DNA from: Paenibacillus sp. FSL H8-0048
GTDB lineage: Bacteria > Bacillota > Bacilli > Paenibacillales > Paenibacillaceae
Assembly (NCBI RefSeq): GCF_038002825.1
Contig: NZ_JBBODF010000001.1
Location: forward strand, 7,254,001 to 7,318,000
DNA length: 64,000 nucleotides
Direction: 5' to 3'
The notes beneath the pieces are model-generated. The model did no database searches and was not told where the DNA came from. It saw only the letters and a program-made list of their open reading frames with translations. The position numbers and the translations under genes are program-made. This document shows positions 47,341-56,279 of the stretch, piece by piece (the stretch's first letter is position 1; every line of letters begins with the position of its first letter).

Positions 47341-50202
47341 ATGAAATTTGCCGTGCTTGATTTTGAAACTACGGGAACCCAATCTGTGGGAGAGATCATC
47401 CAGGTTGGCCTTGCCATTATAGAAGAAGACGGGACGATCTCCCGGGTGTATGGTTCCTACGTCAAGCCCGGAGCGCCAATTCCTCCTTTTATTACGGGCC
47501 TGACCGGAATTACAGACAGCGATGTACAGGATGCGCCGGAGCTTGATGAGATGATGATGGAGCTGGTGCCGCTGCTGGATGATGTGGTCCTTGTCGGACA
47601 CAATGTAGCGTTTGATTTTCATTTTTTGCAGAATGCGCTGGACCGCTGCGGCTACCTGCCGTTTCAGGGGCGGATTCTGGATACCATCGATTTTCTCAAA
47701 ATATGCTTTCCCTCGCTGAGCACCTATCAGCTAGGCGCAGTAAGCAGCCACTTCGGCATTACGCATGACCGTCCTCATCAGGCGGACAGTGATGCGCTTG
47801 CCACGGCTATTGTGCTGCTCAAATGTCTGGAAGAGCTGCACAGTCTGCCGCTGCTGACCATTCAGCGGCTGAATGAGCTGTTCGCAGACGAAGACAGTGA
47901 TTTGGCCTGGTATTTCGACGGTCTGCTGCGGGAGCGGGAGATGGAGACCTTTCAGCCGGAAGGAGAGCTGAGCTTCTACCGCCAGCTTGCGCTGGCTGTG
48001 GGGGACTGGGCGGAGCTGGCTACGCCCCGGGAGGAAGGAAGCGTCAATCCGCTGGATAATATTACCTTTGAAGAGTATATGGAAGAGGTAACCCTGCGGC
48101 TGAAGGCTGTTCTTCCCCAGTATGAGAGCCGTGAAGCCCAGGAGCTGATGATCCATGAGGTCATTACAGCGCTTGAGCAGGACAAGCATCTGCTGATTGA
48201 AGCGGGAACCGGCACCGGTAAATCGCTGGGTTATTTGCTTCCGGCCATCTACCATAGTGTGAAAAGTGATCAGAAGGTGATGGTCAGCACTCATACCATT
48301 AACCTTCAGGACCAGCTGCGTGAGCGGGATATTCCGCTCTTGACCAGCGTTGTGCCGTTCCCGTTCAAGGCCTCCATCTTTAAGGGAAGAGGGCACTATT
48401 TGTGTCTTCGCAAGTTCGAGCATAGAATGAACAAAAAGGACTTTACAAGTCCAAGAGAAGAGGCTCTTACCGCTGCACAAATGCTCGTATGGCTAACCCA
48501 GACGACAACCGGCGATGATGAGGAGCTTAACTTAAGCGGACGGGGCGGCGATTTCTGGGAGACTGTAGCCAGTGATACCGACTCCTGCCTGGGACGCGCC
48601 TGTCCCTGGTTCCGCAAATGCTATTACCACCGCGCTAAGCATGAAGCCGGGATCTCCGATGTAGTGGTCACCAATCACTCCAAGCTGTTCGCAGATGTCA
48701 AAGCCGGGCATCAGCTTCTTCCGGCTTATGACCACCTTGTTATTGATGAAGCCCATCATTTGGAGGATATTGCTGGCAAGCATCTTGGTATGCAGATGAA
48801 ATATTTCACATTCGCCCATACCCTCACCCGTCTCTACAAGGATAGCCGGAGCGGGCAGCTGCCTGCCCTCCGTCAGAGTCTGCAGTCTTCAGGCAGTGAG
48901 CAGGCCTCCGAATGGAGCGGTGTGATCGACCGGATCTACCCCGATCTTCTGACGGTGAAGGAATCCTGGGATGCGCTCAGCGACCGGCTCTTCAGCCTGC
49001 TGCCCGAGCGCAGCGATGCCGGAGCCGGTGAAGCAGGCCAGCTGGTGGCGCGCCTGCAGCCGGGCAAGAAGCCGAAGGATTGGGAGGAGCTGGCCGCCCT
49101 TGAGAATACACTGAACCTCAGTCTAAGCGACATTATCCGCAAGGGTGACAAAATGCTCAGTGAGATGCGTGACACGGACAGCCAATCCTCCTCGGACAGT
49201 CTTGTGACTGATATCGGCGGGTTATTCAAGGATCTGGCATCCATTAGAGAGCAGATCCGCTTTTTCATGAGTCTGAACGATGAGAATATCGTGTATTGGC
49301 TGGAGGGAAGCGGTAATTATAAGGGGAAGTCTCTGCAAATGTATGCTGTTCCCGTTGATGTCAGTACCCAGCTCAGGGAGCTGTTCTTCGACAAGAAGAA
49401 GAGTATCATCCTGACCTCGGCCACCTTATCCGTGGATAAGTCCTTCCAGTTTATGATCGATAACCTGGGTCTTGGTGAAGCTGCGGAGCAGGGTCGTCTG
49501 ATGACAGCGCTGCTTCCGTCACCGTTCAAATACAGGGAGCAGGCTCTGCTGGTTATTCCCCGCGACTTCCCGAGCGTCAAGGGAAGCATAGGGGATGCCC
49601 GCTTTGTGGACACCCTCGTTCACTCTCTTGCCGAGACTGCTGTAACCACGCGGGGGCGGATGCTGGTGTTGTTCACCTCCTATAAGATGCTTCGGCAGGT
49701 CTATGATCCGCTGAAGGAGGCGCTTGCCTCCCAGGATATCGCGGTGCTCGGACAAGGTGTGGAAGGCGGCAGCCGGAGCAAGCTGATCCGCCGCTTCCAG
49801 GACAGCCCGGCCTCGGTCCTGCTGGGTACCAGCAGTTTCTGGGAAGGGGTGGATATCCCCGGAGAAGCATTGACCTGTCTGGCGATTGTCAGACTGCCGT
49901 TCCAGCCGCCGAATCACCCGCTGGCAGAAGCGAAGTCGGAGCTGCTTCAGGCACAGAAGAAGAACCCGTTCATGAAGCTGTCCGTGCCGCAGGCTGTCAT
50001 CCGCTTCAAGCAGGGCTTCGGGCGGCTGGTCCGCACGGCGCAGGACCGGGGCATCGTAATTGTGTACGATACCAGAGTCATTGAATCGCATTACGGAAAG
50101 TACTTCCTGTATTCACTCCCCGGTCCCAAGATGGAGCATATGCTCACCGAGCAGATGGTCCCGAGAATTACCGAATGGCTGGAGGACGGCGGGGTTTCCT
50201 AA
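47341..50202 (+). CDS. dinG: DinG-family exonuclease/helicase
   Basis: A 953-residue protein with an N-terminal DnaQ-type 3'-5' exonuclease (DFETTG at about 7-12, then HNVAFDFHFLQ and HQADSDALATA as Exo motifs) fused to an XPD-like superfamily 2 helicase (EAGTGTGKS at about 287-295; DEAHH near 466; GVDIPGEALTCLAIVRLPFQ, QGFGRLVRT as later motifs). Four cysteines lie between the Walker motif and DEAH (one near 354, three between about 415 and 428, DSCLGRACPWFRKC), the arrangement of an iron-sulfur cluster domain; whether it is filled cannot be told. ATG at 47341 follows GTGAAAGGG. Conserved position after panD. Probable role in DNA repair or R-loop removal. Confidence 0.95.
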   Translation: MKFAVLDFETTGTQSVGEIIQVGLAIIEEDGTISRVYGSYVKPGAPIPPFITGLTGITDSDVQDAPELDEMMMELVPLLDDVVLVGHNVAFDFHFLQNALDRCGYLPFQGRILDTIDFLKICFPSLSTYQLGAVSSHFGITHDRPHQADSDALATAIVLLKCLEELHSLPLLTIQRLNELFADEDSDLAWYFDGLLREREMETFQPEGELSFYRQLALAVGDWAELATPREEGSVNPLDNITFEEYMEEVTLRLKAVLPQYESREAQELMIHEVITALEQDKHLLIEAGTGTGKSLGYLLPAIYHSVKSDQKVMVSTHTINLQDQLRERDIPLLTSVVPFPFKASIFKGRGHYLCLRKFEHRMNKKDFTSPREEALTAAQMLVWLTQTTTGDDEELNLSGRGGDFWETVASDTDSCLGRACPWFRKCYYHRAKHEAGISDVVVTNHSKLFADVKAGHQLLPAYDHLVIDEAHHLEDIAGKHLGMQMKYFTFAHTLTRLYKDSRSGQLPALRQSLQSSGSEQASEWSGVIDRIYPDLLTVKESWDALSDRLFSLLPERSDAGAGEAGQLVARLQPGKKPKDWEELAALENTLNLSLSDIIRKGDKMLSEMRDTDSQSSSDSLVTDIGGLFKDLASIREQIRFFMSLNDENIVYWLEGSGNYKGKSLQMYAVPVDVSTQLRELFFDKKKSIILTSATLSVDKSFQFMIDNLGLGEAAEQGRLMTALLPSPFKYREQALLVIPRDFPSVKGSIGDARFVDTLVHSLAETAVTTRGRMLVLFTSYKMLRQVYDPLKEALASQDIAVLGQGVEGGSRSKLIRRFQDSPASVLLGTSSFWEGVDIPGEALTCLAIVRLPFQPPNHPLAEAKSELLQAQKKNPFMKLSVPQAVIRFKQGFGRLVRTAQDRGIVIVYDTRVIESHYGKYFLYSLPGPKMEHMLTEQMVPRITEWLEDGGVS

Positions 50203-50297
50203 TTCATCTGCTATTGCTATTATTAATAAGTCATGATAAACCTGAAGATCCGTTCCCGCCCTGTCCTGCCGCTCCGGCAGGCGGGGGGCACGGTTGC

Positions 50298-50303
50298 TAT
50301 AAT
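50298..50303 (+). promoter_or_regulatory. Extended -10 promoter of rex
   Basis: TTGCTATAAT contains TG, one base, TATAAT. A GC-rich hairpin (CCTGCCG with CGGCAGG, about 50257-50280) without a T tract precedes it. I see no Rex-operator-like TTGTGA..TCACAA. Confidence 0.5.
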
Positions 50304-50340
50304 TGTAAGGGTCTAACACAACTTTTAAGGAGGAGAATAC

Positions 50341-50991
50341 ATGAAATCGGATAAAATATCGGAGGCCGTCGTGCGCAGGCTCCCAGTGTACCTGCGTTTC
50401 CTGAACGATCTCCAAAAACGTGAAATTTCCACAGTCTCTTCTCAGGAGCTGGGCCAGAAGCTTGATCTGAATCCCGCCCAGATCCGTAAGGACCTCGCTT
50501 ATTTCGGTGATTTCGGCCGAAAGGGCATCGGCTACGATGTATCCTATCTGATTGAGAAGATCCGCCATATTCTCAAGCTTGATCAGCAAATTAATGTTGC
50601 ACTGGTTGGAGCCGGTAATCTCGGTCATGCCTTGTCTAACTATAACGCTTACTTGAAGGATACGATGAAGATTACTGCGATCTTCGATGCCTACCCGCCG
50701 AAGGTGGGCCAGCAGATCAACTCGCTGGTTGTGCAGCCGATGGAGGAGCTGAGCGATACCATCCGCTCCCAGGGCATCCGGATCGGGATTATTACCGTAC
50801 CTGACAGCGAAGCCCAGAATGTAGCTGATATTCTTGTGGACTCCGGCATCGAGGCGATTCTGAACTTCGCACCGGTTATTCTCAAGACGCCTGCCAATAT
50901 CCGGATTCATGCCGCAGATTTCACCACAGATCTGCAGAGCCTGGCCTATTATTTGCATGATGGAAAGGATGAGGCTGAAGATGAGCAGTAA
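50341..50991 (+). CDS. rex: Redox-sensing transcriptional repressor Rex
   Basis: Rex binds DNA when NADH is low and leaves it when NADH is high, controlling fermentation and respiration genes. The 216-residue protein has an N-terminal winged helix (about 5-80: AVVRRLPVYLRFLNDLQKRE, LNPAQIRKDLAYFGDFGRKG) and a Rossmann domain (VALVGAGNLGHALSNYNAY, about 85 onward) that senses the dinucleotides. Start ATG at 50341 after AAGGAGGAG. The following amidohydrolase gene overlaps its stop, an arrangement not found in B. subtilis, where rex lies elsewhere. Confidence 0.96.
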   Translation: MKSDKISEAVVRRLPVYLRFLNDLQKREISTVSSQELGQKLDLNPAQIRKDLAYFGDFGRKGIGYDVSYLIEKIRHILKLDQQINVALVGAGNLGHALSNYNAYLKDTMKITAIFDAYPPKVGQQINSLVVQPMEELSDTIRSQGIRIGIITVPDSEAQNVADILVDSGIEAILNFAPVILKTPANIRIHAADFTTDLQSLAYYLHDGKDEAEDEQ

Positions 50992-52282
50992 GATCACGAT
51001 AATCAAGAACGGGCACTTTCTGGTTCCGGGCAGCGATAAGCCGGTTCTGAGCGGGTATATGACCCTGGAGAATGATCTGATTACTTACATAGGTGAAGCT
51101 GAGCCGGTAGTGGAGGCTGGCGCCCAGGTCGTAGACGGCAGCCGTCTGCTGTTCATGCCGGGACTGGTCAATACCCATGGACATACGGCCATGTCGCTGC
51201 TGCGCGGATACGGCGATGATATGGTGCTTCAGACTTGGCTGCAGGAGAAGATGTGGCCGATGGAAGAGAAATTCACTGGTGATGATGTATATTGGGGAAC
51301 CTCTTTGTCCGTGCTGGAAATGCTGAAGGGCGGCACAACCACCTTCCTCGATATGTATGATCATATGGACCGTGTTGCGGAAGTAACAGAGCAATCCGGT
51401 ATTCGAGCGGTGCTAATGCGCGGCGTGATTGGGCTGTGTCCGGAAGAGGTGCAGCAGGCGAAGCTCGCTGAAGCGGTTGCTTTTGCCCGTAACTGGCACG
51501 GCAAGGCTGACGGCAGAATCACTACCATGCTCTCGCCGCACGCCCCGTACACCTGTCCTCCAGAGTTTTTCATGAAGTTCGTGGAGGCTGCGCACGATCT
51601 GGATCTGCCGATGCATACCCATATGTCCGAGACGCGCCATGAAGTGGAGCAGAACGTGGCCGACTACGGTCTTCGTCCAGTCGCGCATCTGGAGAAGCTG
51701 GGAATGTTCACCCGTCCTTCGCTCATTGCCCACGGGGTTCATCTGAACGATGAGGAGATCGGGATTCTGGCCCGCTATAATGTTGGTGTGTCGCATAATC
51801 CCGGCAGTAACCTGAAGCTGGCCAGCGGGGTTGCACGTGTTCCTGAGCTGCTGAGAGCCGGGGTTAAGGTCTCCCTGGGTACAGACGGCGCTGCTAGTAA
51901 CAATAACCTGGATATGTTTGAAGAGATGAGGCTGGCGGCTCTGATCCATAAAGGCGTAAGCGGTGATCCTACAGCCGTACCGGCTCCTGAGGCGCTGCTG
52001 ATGGCTACGGAGTACGGGGCGCAGTCTGTTTTCCTGAGCGGGGTAGGCCGGCTTGCAGCAGGGATGAAGGCCGACTTCATCGCGCTGGATATTGATCAGC
52101 CTCATCTGCTGCCGCATACCGATCTGCTCTCCCATGCCGTCTATTCGGCAAGCGCCAAGGATGTAGAGCATGTATGGGTGAACGGCCAGCAGGTAGTGAA
52201 GCATGGACAATGCCTGACACTGGATGAAGAAGCTATCCGCCGCAAAGCACAGGAGACGTTCGAGAGCCTGCTTAAACGGTAA
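50981..52282 (+). CDS. Metal-dependent amidohydrolase, MTA/SAH or aminofutalosine deaminase type
   Basis: A 433-residue amidohydrolase of the MtaD/TrzF branch with the metal set NTHGHTAMSLLRG (His about 66 and 68), SPHAPYTCP, HTHMSETRHEVEQN, HGVHL and LGTDGAASNNNLDMFEE. The usual annotation is 5-methylthioadenosine/S-adenosylhomocysteine deaminase, but enzymes of the same branch deaminate 6-amino-6-deoxyfutalosine in futalosine-pathway bacteria, and this window has mqnA. I cannot choose between them. ATG at 50981 overlaps the rex stop; the frame is open back to 50909 within rex. Confidence 0.85.
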   Translation: MSSKITIIKNGHFLVPGSDKPVLSGYMTLENDLITYIGEAEPVVEAGAQVVDGSRLLFMPGLVNTHGHTAMSLLRGYGDDMVLQTWLQEKMWPMEEKFTGDDVYWGTSLSVLEMLKGGTTTFLDMYDHMDRVAEVTEQSGIRAVLMRGVIGLCPEEVQQAKLAEAVAFARNWHGKADGRITTMLSPHAPYTCPPEFFMKFVEAAHDLDLPMHTHMSETRHEVEQNVADYGLRPVAHLEKLGMFTRPSLIAHGVHLNDEEIGILARYNVGVSHNPGSNLKLASGVARVPELLRAGVKVSLGTDGAASNNNLDMFEEMRLAALIHKGVSGDPTAVPAPEALLMATEYGAQSVFLSGVGRLAAGMKADFIALDIDQPHLLPHTDLLSHAVYSASAKDVEHVWVNGQQVVKHGQCLTLDEEAIRRKAQETFESLLKR

Positions 52283-52308
52283 TTCAGGGGAACGGGAAAG
52301 GAAACAGT

Positions 52309-52833
52309 GTGGTGAAGAAGAAGAGGAGAAAATGGATCTGGCTGGGGATTACCGTGGTGCTGCTCCTTCTGTTCGGACTAAGCCAGTTCTATGCCTACAT
52401 TATGAAGGACCAGTGGAACGAGCGGAGTGAAGCCAAGGAGCTGGCCCGGGCGCGAGCCGGACTGACAGAGGTAACCAAGGCCCAGAAATCCGTCTGGAAT
52501 GACAATGAGATCTACTGGGTGCTGACCGGTAAAAATGAAGCGGGGACCGAGCTGATGGTGTGGGTCCGTTTCACCTTGGAGGGCAAGCCTGCCGGAGGCG
52601 ACAACGGCCTGTATGCCGAAGAGCTGAGCAAAGGCACCTCGGAAGAGAAGATGCGCGAAATCATAGCCGCACAGCTGCCGGACGTTAAGATTGAACGGCT
52701 GCTGCCCGGTGTATATAACGGGGAATATGCCTGGCAGCTATTTTACAAAAAAGACGGGCGATTCTATTACAACTTTTACCGCTTCAAGGATGGCAGCGCC
52801 ATCGGTGAGGGGTACAGTCTGCCTAACCGCTAA
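52309..52833 (+). CDS. ypmB: YpmB-like membrane-anchored protein
   Basis: 174 residues: a basic start (KKKRRKWIWLGITVVLLLLF) with one N-terminal membrane helix, and an outside domain of about 140 residues that includes ITKAQKSVWNDNEIYWVLTG-like and WQLFYKKDGRFYYNFYRFKD stretches. It resembles YpmB (DUF5590 type), which follows dinG and ypmA in B. subtilis. Role unknown. Start GTG at 52309, or GTG at 52312, after GGGAAAGGA. The aspB gene that follows it in Bacillus is not here. Confidence 0.78.
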   Translation: MVKKKRRKWIWLGITVVLLLLFGLSQFYAYIMKDQWNERSEAKELARARAGLTEVTKAQKSVWNDNEIYWVLTGKNEAGTELMVWVRFTLEGKPAGGDNGLYAEELSKGTSEEKMREIIAAQLPDVKIERLLPGVYNGEYAWQLFYKKDGRFYYNFYRFKDGSAIGEGYSLPNR

Positions 52834-52867
52834 GCTAAGGACTCAGCGGCAGAAATACATTGCGGGG

Positions 52868-52898
52868 GAACGGATGATCTGTTCTTCCGTTTTTTTGT
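52868..52898 (+). terminator. Intrinsic terminator after ypmB
   Basis: AACGGA pairs with TCCGTT, followed by TTTTTT. Short stem. Confidence 0.65.
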
Positions 52899-53079
52899 AT
52901 CCATCATGTTGAAAATAATCTGGAGCTGTTCTTGGACTGGTGGCAGACGCGGAACTGTGGCTAAATGGAGATATATGGTTTGAGATACATCGATGAATAT
53001 ACTTGAATTGATATACTTATTGTATACCTCGAATGCTATCGCCAACATACATAAATGTCTCTCAAGGAGGATGATTGAA

Positions 53080-53841
53080 TTGGAAGTTTTAGCATATTTG
53101 GATCAGGCAGTGGATTTGTTTAAGGAAGAGCTGGGGGAGAATCTGTCGGGGATTTATCTGCACGGCTCCCTGGCGATGGGTTGTTTTCACCCGGATTCAA
53201 GCGATATTGATCTGCTGATTGTCGTAGAGGACAAGCTGCCAGCAGAGGTCAGTCAAAGACTTGCCGGGCGTATCGTAGCCTTTCATGACAGTCTGCTGAA
53301 TAAGCGCGGAGTTGAACTGTCTATCGTCCTGAAGACATACCTGCACAATTTCGTGTATCCTACGCCGTTTGAATTTCACTTTTCAGAAGCTCATTTAGAG
53401 CGGTATAGAACCGATGAGAATTATCTGTGCGGCGGGTTTGAGGATGCTGATCTGGCGGCGCATTTTGCAGTAGTTTACCATCGCGGGTTTATCTTGTACG
53501 GGGAGCCGATCCGCGAGGCCTTTGCGCCGGTAGACCGCAGGTATTATCTGGATTCTATTATCCGGGATATCGATGATGCGCAGCAGAATATAGGGAATGC
53601 TCCACTCTATTACACCCTGAATCTATGCAGGGTACTCTACTATGTGCAGGAAGGTCATGTCTCTTCCAAGAAGGAAGGCGGGGAGTGGGGACTTCAGCAC
53701 TTGCCGGAACGCTTCCACGGGCTGCTTAGACGGTGTCTTAAGGAATATAGCGGTGCGGCCGTTGCCGAAGGCTATGAACTGGAGCTTTTAACTGATTTTG
53801 CGGAATATATGATGGCTGAAATTGGCGTTAGCCGGATGTAG
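53080..53841 (+). CDS. Nucleotidyltransferase, aminoglycoside adenylyltransferase-like
   Basis: 253 residues. The nucleotidyltransferase domain has YLHGSLAMGCFHPDSSDIDL (GS at about 29-30; acidic pair about 42 and 44), and the C-terminal helical half has LNLCRVLYYVQEGHVSSKKE, the pattern of the AadA/ANT(9)-like family that modifies streptomycin or spectinomycin. Relatives of this fold in environmental Gram-positives are often annotated so on similarity alone; substrate is not proven. TTG at 53080 lies nine bases after AAGGAGG; ATG at 53071 abuts that site. It is an accessory gene between ypmB and the FtsH-like pair, with its own terminator. Confidence 0.75.
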   Translation: MEVLAYLDQAVDLFKEELGENLSGIYLHGSLAMGCFHPDSSDIDLLIVVEDKLPAEVSQRLAGRIVAFHDSLLNKRGVELSIVLKTYLHNFVYPTPFEFHFSEAHLERYRTDENYLCGGFEDADLAAHFAVVYHRGFILYGEPIREAFAPVDRRYYLDSIIRDIDDAQQNIGNAPLYYTLNLCRVLYYVQEGHVSSKKEGGEWGLQHLPERFHGLLRRCLKEYSGAAVAEGYELELLTDFAEYMMAEIGVSRM

Positions 53842-53865
53842 GGGACACTGGAATATGAATGTAGC

Positions 53866-53904
53866 AGCGGCATTTCAGGCTATGAATCTGAGCTGCCGTT
53901 TTTT
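53866..53904 (+). terminator. Intrinsic terminator after the nucleotidyltransferase gene
   Basis: GCGGCA with TGCCG and inner TCAG with CTGA, then TTTTTT. Confidence 0.75.
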
Positions 53905-53986
53905 CATGCCGCATGAAACATCCAGAAATTAGTATCAAAAATTTTAAATATATTCACAACTTTATGTAAAATCGTATATACACCTG

Positions 53987-53995
53987 TGATATACT
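53987..53995 (+). promoter_or_regulatory. Extended -10 promoter before the FtsH-like pair
   Basis: TGATATACT contains TG, one base, TATACT (53990-53995). It lies 115 bases before the first gene. The region 53842-54109 otherwise holds only the terminator above. Confidence 0.45.
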
Positions 53996-54109
53996 ACTAC
54001 TTGTATTAAGACATGCTTAAGAGCATGTCAGTCTCGGATGGGCGCTGGACACGCTGGCTGGTCTTTATTATAGAGTTATGCTCGGTCATTATTGAGAGGA
54101 GGACGTTTC

Positions 54110-54652
54110 TTGAAACTGCGTCTTATGCCTGTACTGCTAACGTCTCTGCTGTCTGCTGCATTATTGTTTGGTGGCTGGTATTCTTACCGTCAATTCGCGG
54201 TGCAGGAGCCGCTGCAGAAGCTGGTATCATCCTACGAGGGAGTGAAGGATTCCCATATTACTATTAAACGCAATGAGGTCACTTTGAAACTGGATTTGCA
54301 GCCGGGCACGAAATTACGTGAGCTGGTGCAGTATGTATCGAGAGAAGGCAGTACTGCTATTGATGGCAGGACCCTTAAGCTGGATGTGGAACAGAAGCCG
54401 AGTGAACTGCTGGATGAGTATTGGGATAAAGCGATGTTCTCTGTAGCAGAAGCGATGGAGAGCCGGAAATATACATTGATACCAGCGAAGCTGGATGGTC
54501 TGAAGGAGCAGGACAGCAAGTTCAGCGGGGTTACAGCTGCCACAGAGATTGACGACAACAATGTCTATGTAAGCCTGAGCAACGGTACAGAGAGCAAGTT
54601 TATCATTCTGCCGCGTGCAGCAGCCAAGATGGGAGTGTGGAACAATGCCTAA
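54110..54652 (+). CDS. Membrane-anchored protein of unknown function, paired with FtsH-like gene
   Basis: 180 residues with one N-terminal membrane segment (about 5-24, LMPVLLTSLLSAALLFGGWY) and no lipobox, then about 155 residues facing outwards: KLVSSYEGVKDSHITIKRNE, KLDLQPGTKLRELVQYVSRE and so on, a mixed alpha/beta stretch with no recognised family. Start TTG at 54110 seven bases after GAGGAGG. Its stop overlaps the start of the FtsH-like gene by eight bases, so the two are made together. It may supply an extracytoplasmic domain or adaptor to that protease. No homologue recognised. Confidence 0.75.
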   Translation: MKLRLMPVLLTSLLSAALLFGGWYSYRQFAVQEPLQKLVSSYEGVKDSHITIKRNEVTLKLDLQPGTKLRELVQYVSREGSTAIDGRTLKLDVEQKPSELLDEYWDKAMFSVAEAMESRKYTLIPAKLDGLKEQDSKFSGVTAATEIDDNNVYVSLSNGTESKFIILPRAAAKMGVWNNA

Positions 54653-56147
54653 GTACTGGAAAGAGGTTGTAGCCGGATTCGTTCCGGTCATGCTGATTTT
54701 TATGGCTTTTGTGGGGATTAATATCTTCCCTGTCATTATAGCGCTGGGAATGGTTGCCGCGCTCCTGTTCATTGCCCATGCCCGCGGCGGTCTGGCCGTC
54801 AATGCAGGTGCAGATAAGAAGCGTAAGAAGAACGGCCCCTCCAAGCTGACCTTTGAAGAGATCGGCGGACAGGACAATGCCAAGCAGGAGCTGCGTGAAG
54901 CGCTGGATTTTCTGATCCGGCATGAGGAAATCAGCAAATTCGGGATTCGTCCGCTCAAGGGAATTCTGCTTACCGGGCCTCCGGGAACAGGAAAGACGCT
55001 GATGGCCAAGGCTGCGGCGCATTATACGAACTCCGTATTCGTAGCTGCCTCAGGCAGTGAATTCGTTGAGATGTATGTCGGTGTGGGTGCGGGACGTGTA
55101 CGCGATTTGTTCAAGGATGCCCGCACGCGGGCGCTCAAGGAGAATAAGCAAAGCGCCATTATTTTCATCGATGAAATTGACGTTATCGGCGGGAAGCGCG
55201 AAGGCGGACAGCAGCGTGAATATGATCAGACGCTCAATCAGCTGCTGACGGAGATGGACGGGATTTACAACAATGATACCCCGCGTATCCTGCTGGTAGC
55301 CGCAACGAACCGCAAGGAGATGCTTGATTCTGCTCTGCTGCGTCCGGGCCGTTTTGACCGCCATATTCAGGTCGATATGCCTGATAAGAAGGGCCGCAAG
55401 TCGATTCTCGACCTGCATGCCAAGAACAAGCCGCTGCATGACACCGTGAATCTGGATAAAATCGCCGAAGAAGCTTACGGCTTCTCGGGTGCACAGCTGG
55501 AGAGCGTGATGAACGAAGCCGCGATCTACATGATGCGCGAGAATCTGACCCTGGTGGAGCAGCGTCATCTGTCGATGGCGATTGACAAGGTCATGATGGG
55601 CGAGAAGACGGACCGTGAGACCAACCATGAAGAGAAGAAGCGGGTAGCGATCCATGAGCTTGGACATGCTATTATGGCTGAGCTGCTGCGCCCCGGAAGC
55701 GTAAGCCAGGTAACACTGACCCCGCGGGGTCAGGCTCTGGGCTATGTCCGGCATAATCCGCAGACTGAGCAGTATCTGTACACGAAGGATTATCTGGAGA
55801 ACCAGATCATGATTGCCCTGGGCGGAGCGGCTGCCGAAGAGATGTATTACGGCGGACGCAGTACCGGTTCCCGTGGAGACTTCGATCAGGCGCTGAATAT
55901 CGTCGAGACTATGATGAAGTCAGGGCTCACCTCGCTCGGGATTGCGAATCTACAAATGGTTACCACTGAAGAATTAATGAAGGAAAACAGTAAAATACTG
56001 GACGAGCTGATGATCCGCACGAATGACCTGCTGGAGAAGCAGAGAAATATATTTGATTACTCCCTTGACATTTTAATGAAGGAAGAAGTTCTCTCCGGAG
56101 AGCAATTTCGTTGTCAATTTCGTGACAGTGTCCTTTTACCGGCATAA
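54645..56147 (+). CDS. FtsH-like membrane AAA+ zinc protease with short extracytoplasmic loop
   Basis: A 500-residue AAA+ metalloprotease. Two hydrophobic segments at about 8-46 are separated only by GINIFP, so the periplasmic-type domain of normal FtsH is missing. The AAA+ module is complete: GPPGTGKT (about 111-118), pore loop FVEMYVGVG (140-148), Walker B IIFIDEID (172-179), NRKEMLDSALLRPGRFDR (arginine fingers). The protease part has HELGH (about 337-341) and the third zinc ligand in STGSRGDFDQ. Canonical ftsH normally lies elsewhere near tilS, so this is probably a paralogue. ATG at 54645 overlaps the previous gene. Ends at a terminator that includes its stop. Confidence 0.88.
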   Translation: MPKYWKEVVAGFVPVMLIFMAFVGINIFPVIIALGMVAALLFIAHARGGLAVNAGADKKRKKNGPSKLTFEEIGGQDNAKQELREALDFLIRHEEISKFGIRPLKGILLTGPPGTGKTLMAKAAAHYTNSVFVAASGSEFVEMYVGVGAGRVRDLFKDARTRALKENKQSAIIFIDEIDVIGGKREGGQQREYDQTLNQLLTEMDGIYNNDTPRILLVAATNRKEMLDSALLRPGRFDRHIQVDMPDKKGRKSILDLHAKNKPLHDTVNLDKIAEEAYGFSGAQLESVMNEAAIYMMRENLTLVEQRHLSMAIDKVMMGEKTDRETNHEEKKRVAIHELGHAIMAELLRPGSVSQVTLTPRGQALGYVRHNPQTEQYLYTKDYLENQIMIALGGAAAEEMYYGGRSTGSRGDFDQALNIVETMMKSGLTSLGIANLQMVTTEELMKENSKILDELMIRTNDLLEKQRNIFDYSLDILMKEEVLSGEQFRCQFRDSVLLPA

Positions 56148-56170
56148 TTCTTTATGCCGGTTATTTTTTT
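56138..56170 (+). terminator. Intrinsic terminator overlapping the FtsH-like stop codon
   Basis: ACCGGCATAA (its last three bases are the stop) pairs with TTATGCCGGT, then TATTTTTTTT. Confidence 0.9.
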
Positions 56171-56279
56171 TTACTTTTCAGACATGCTAAGATATCATTA
56201 TATGTCGGGCTACTTATTTTTTTCGACAGACAAGGTACAATACAGAAGTATAGATACCTGAAAGGATGGAGACTTTTAC

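Noticed and set aside
53080..53841. Naming the nucleotidyltransferase as a specific resistance gene
   Set aside because: Fold and motifs support the AadA/ANT(9)-like family only; no sequence feature seen fixes the substrate.
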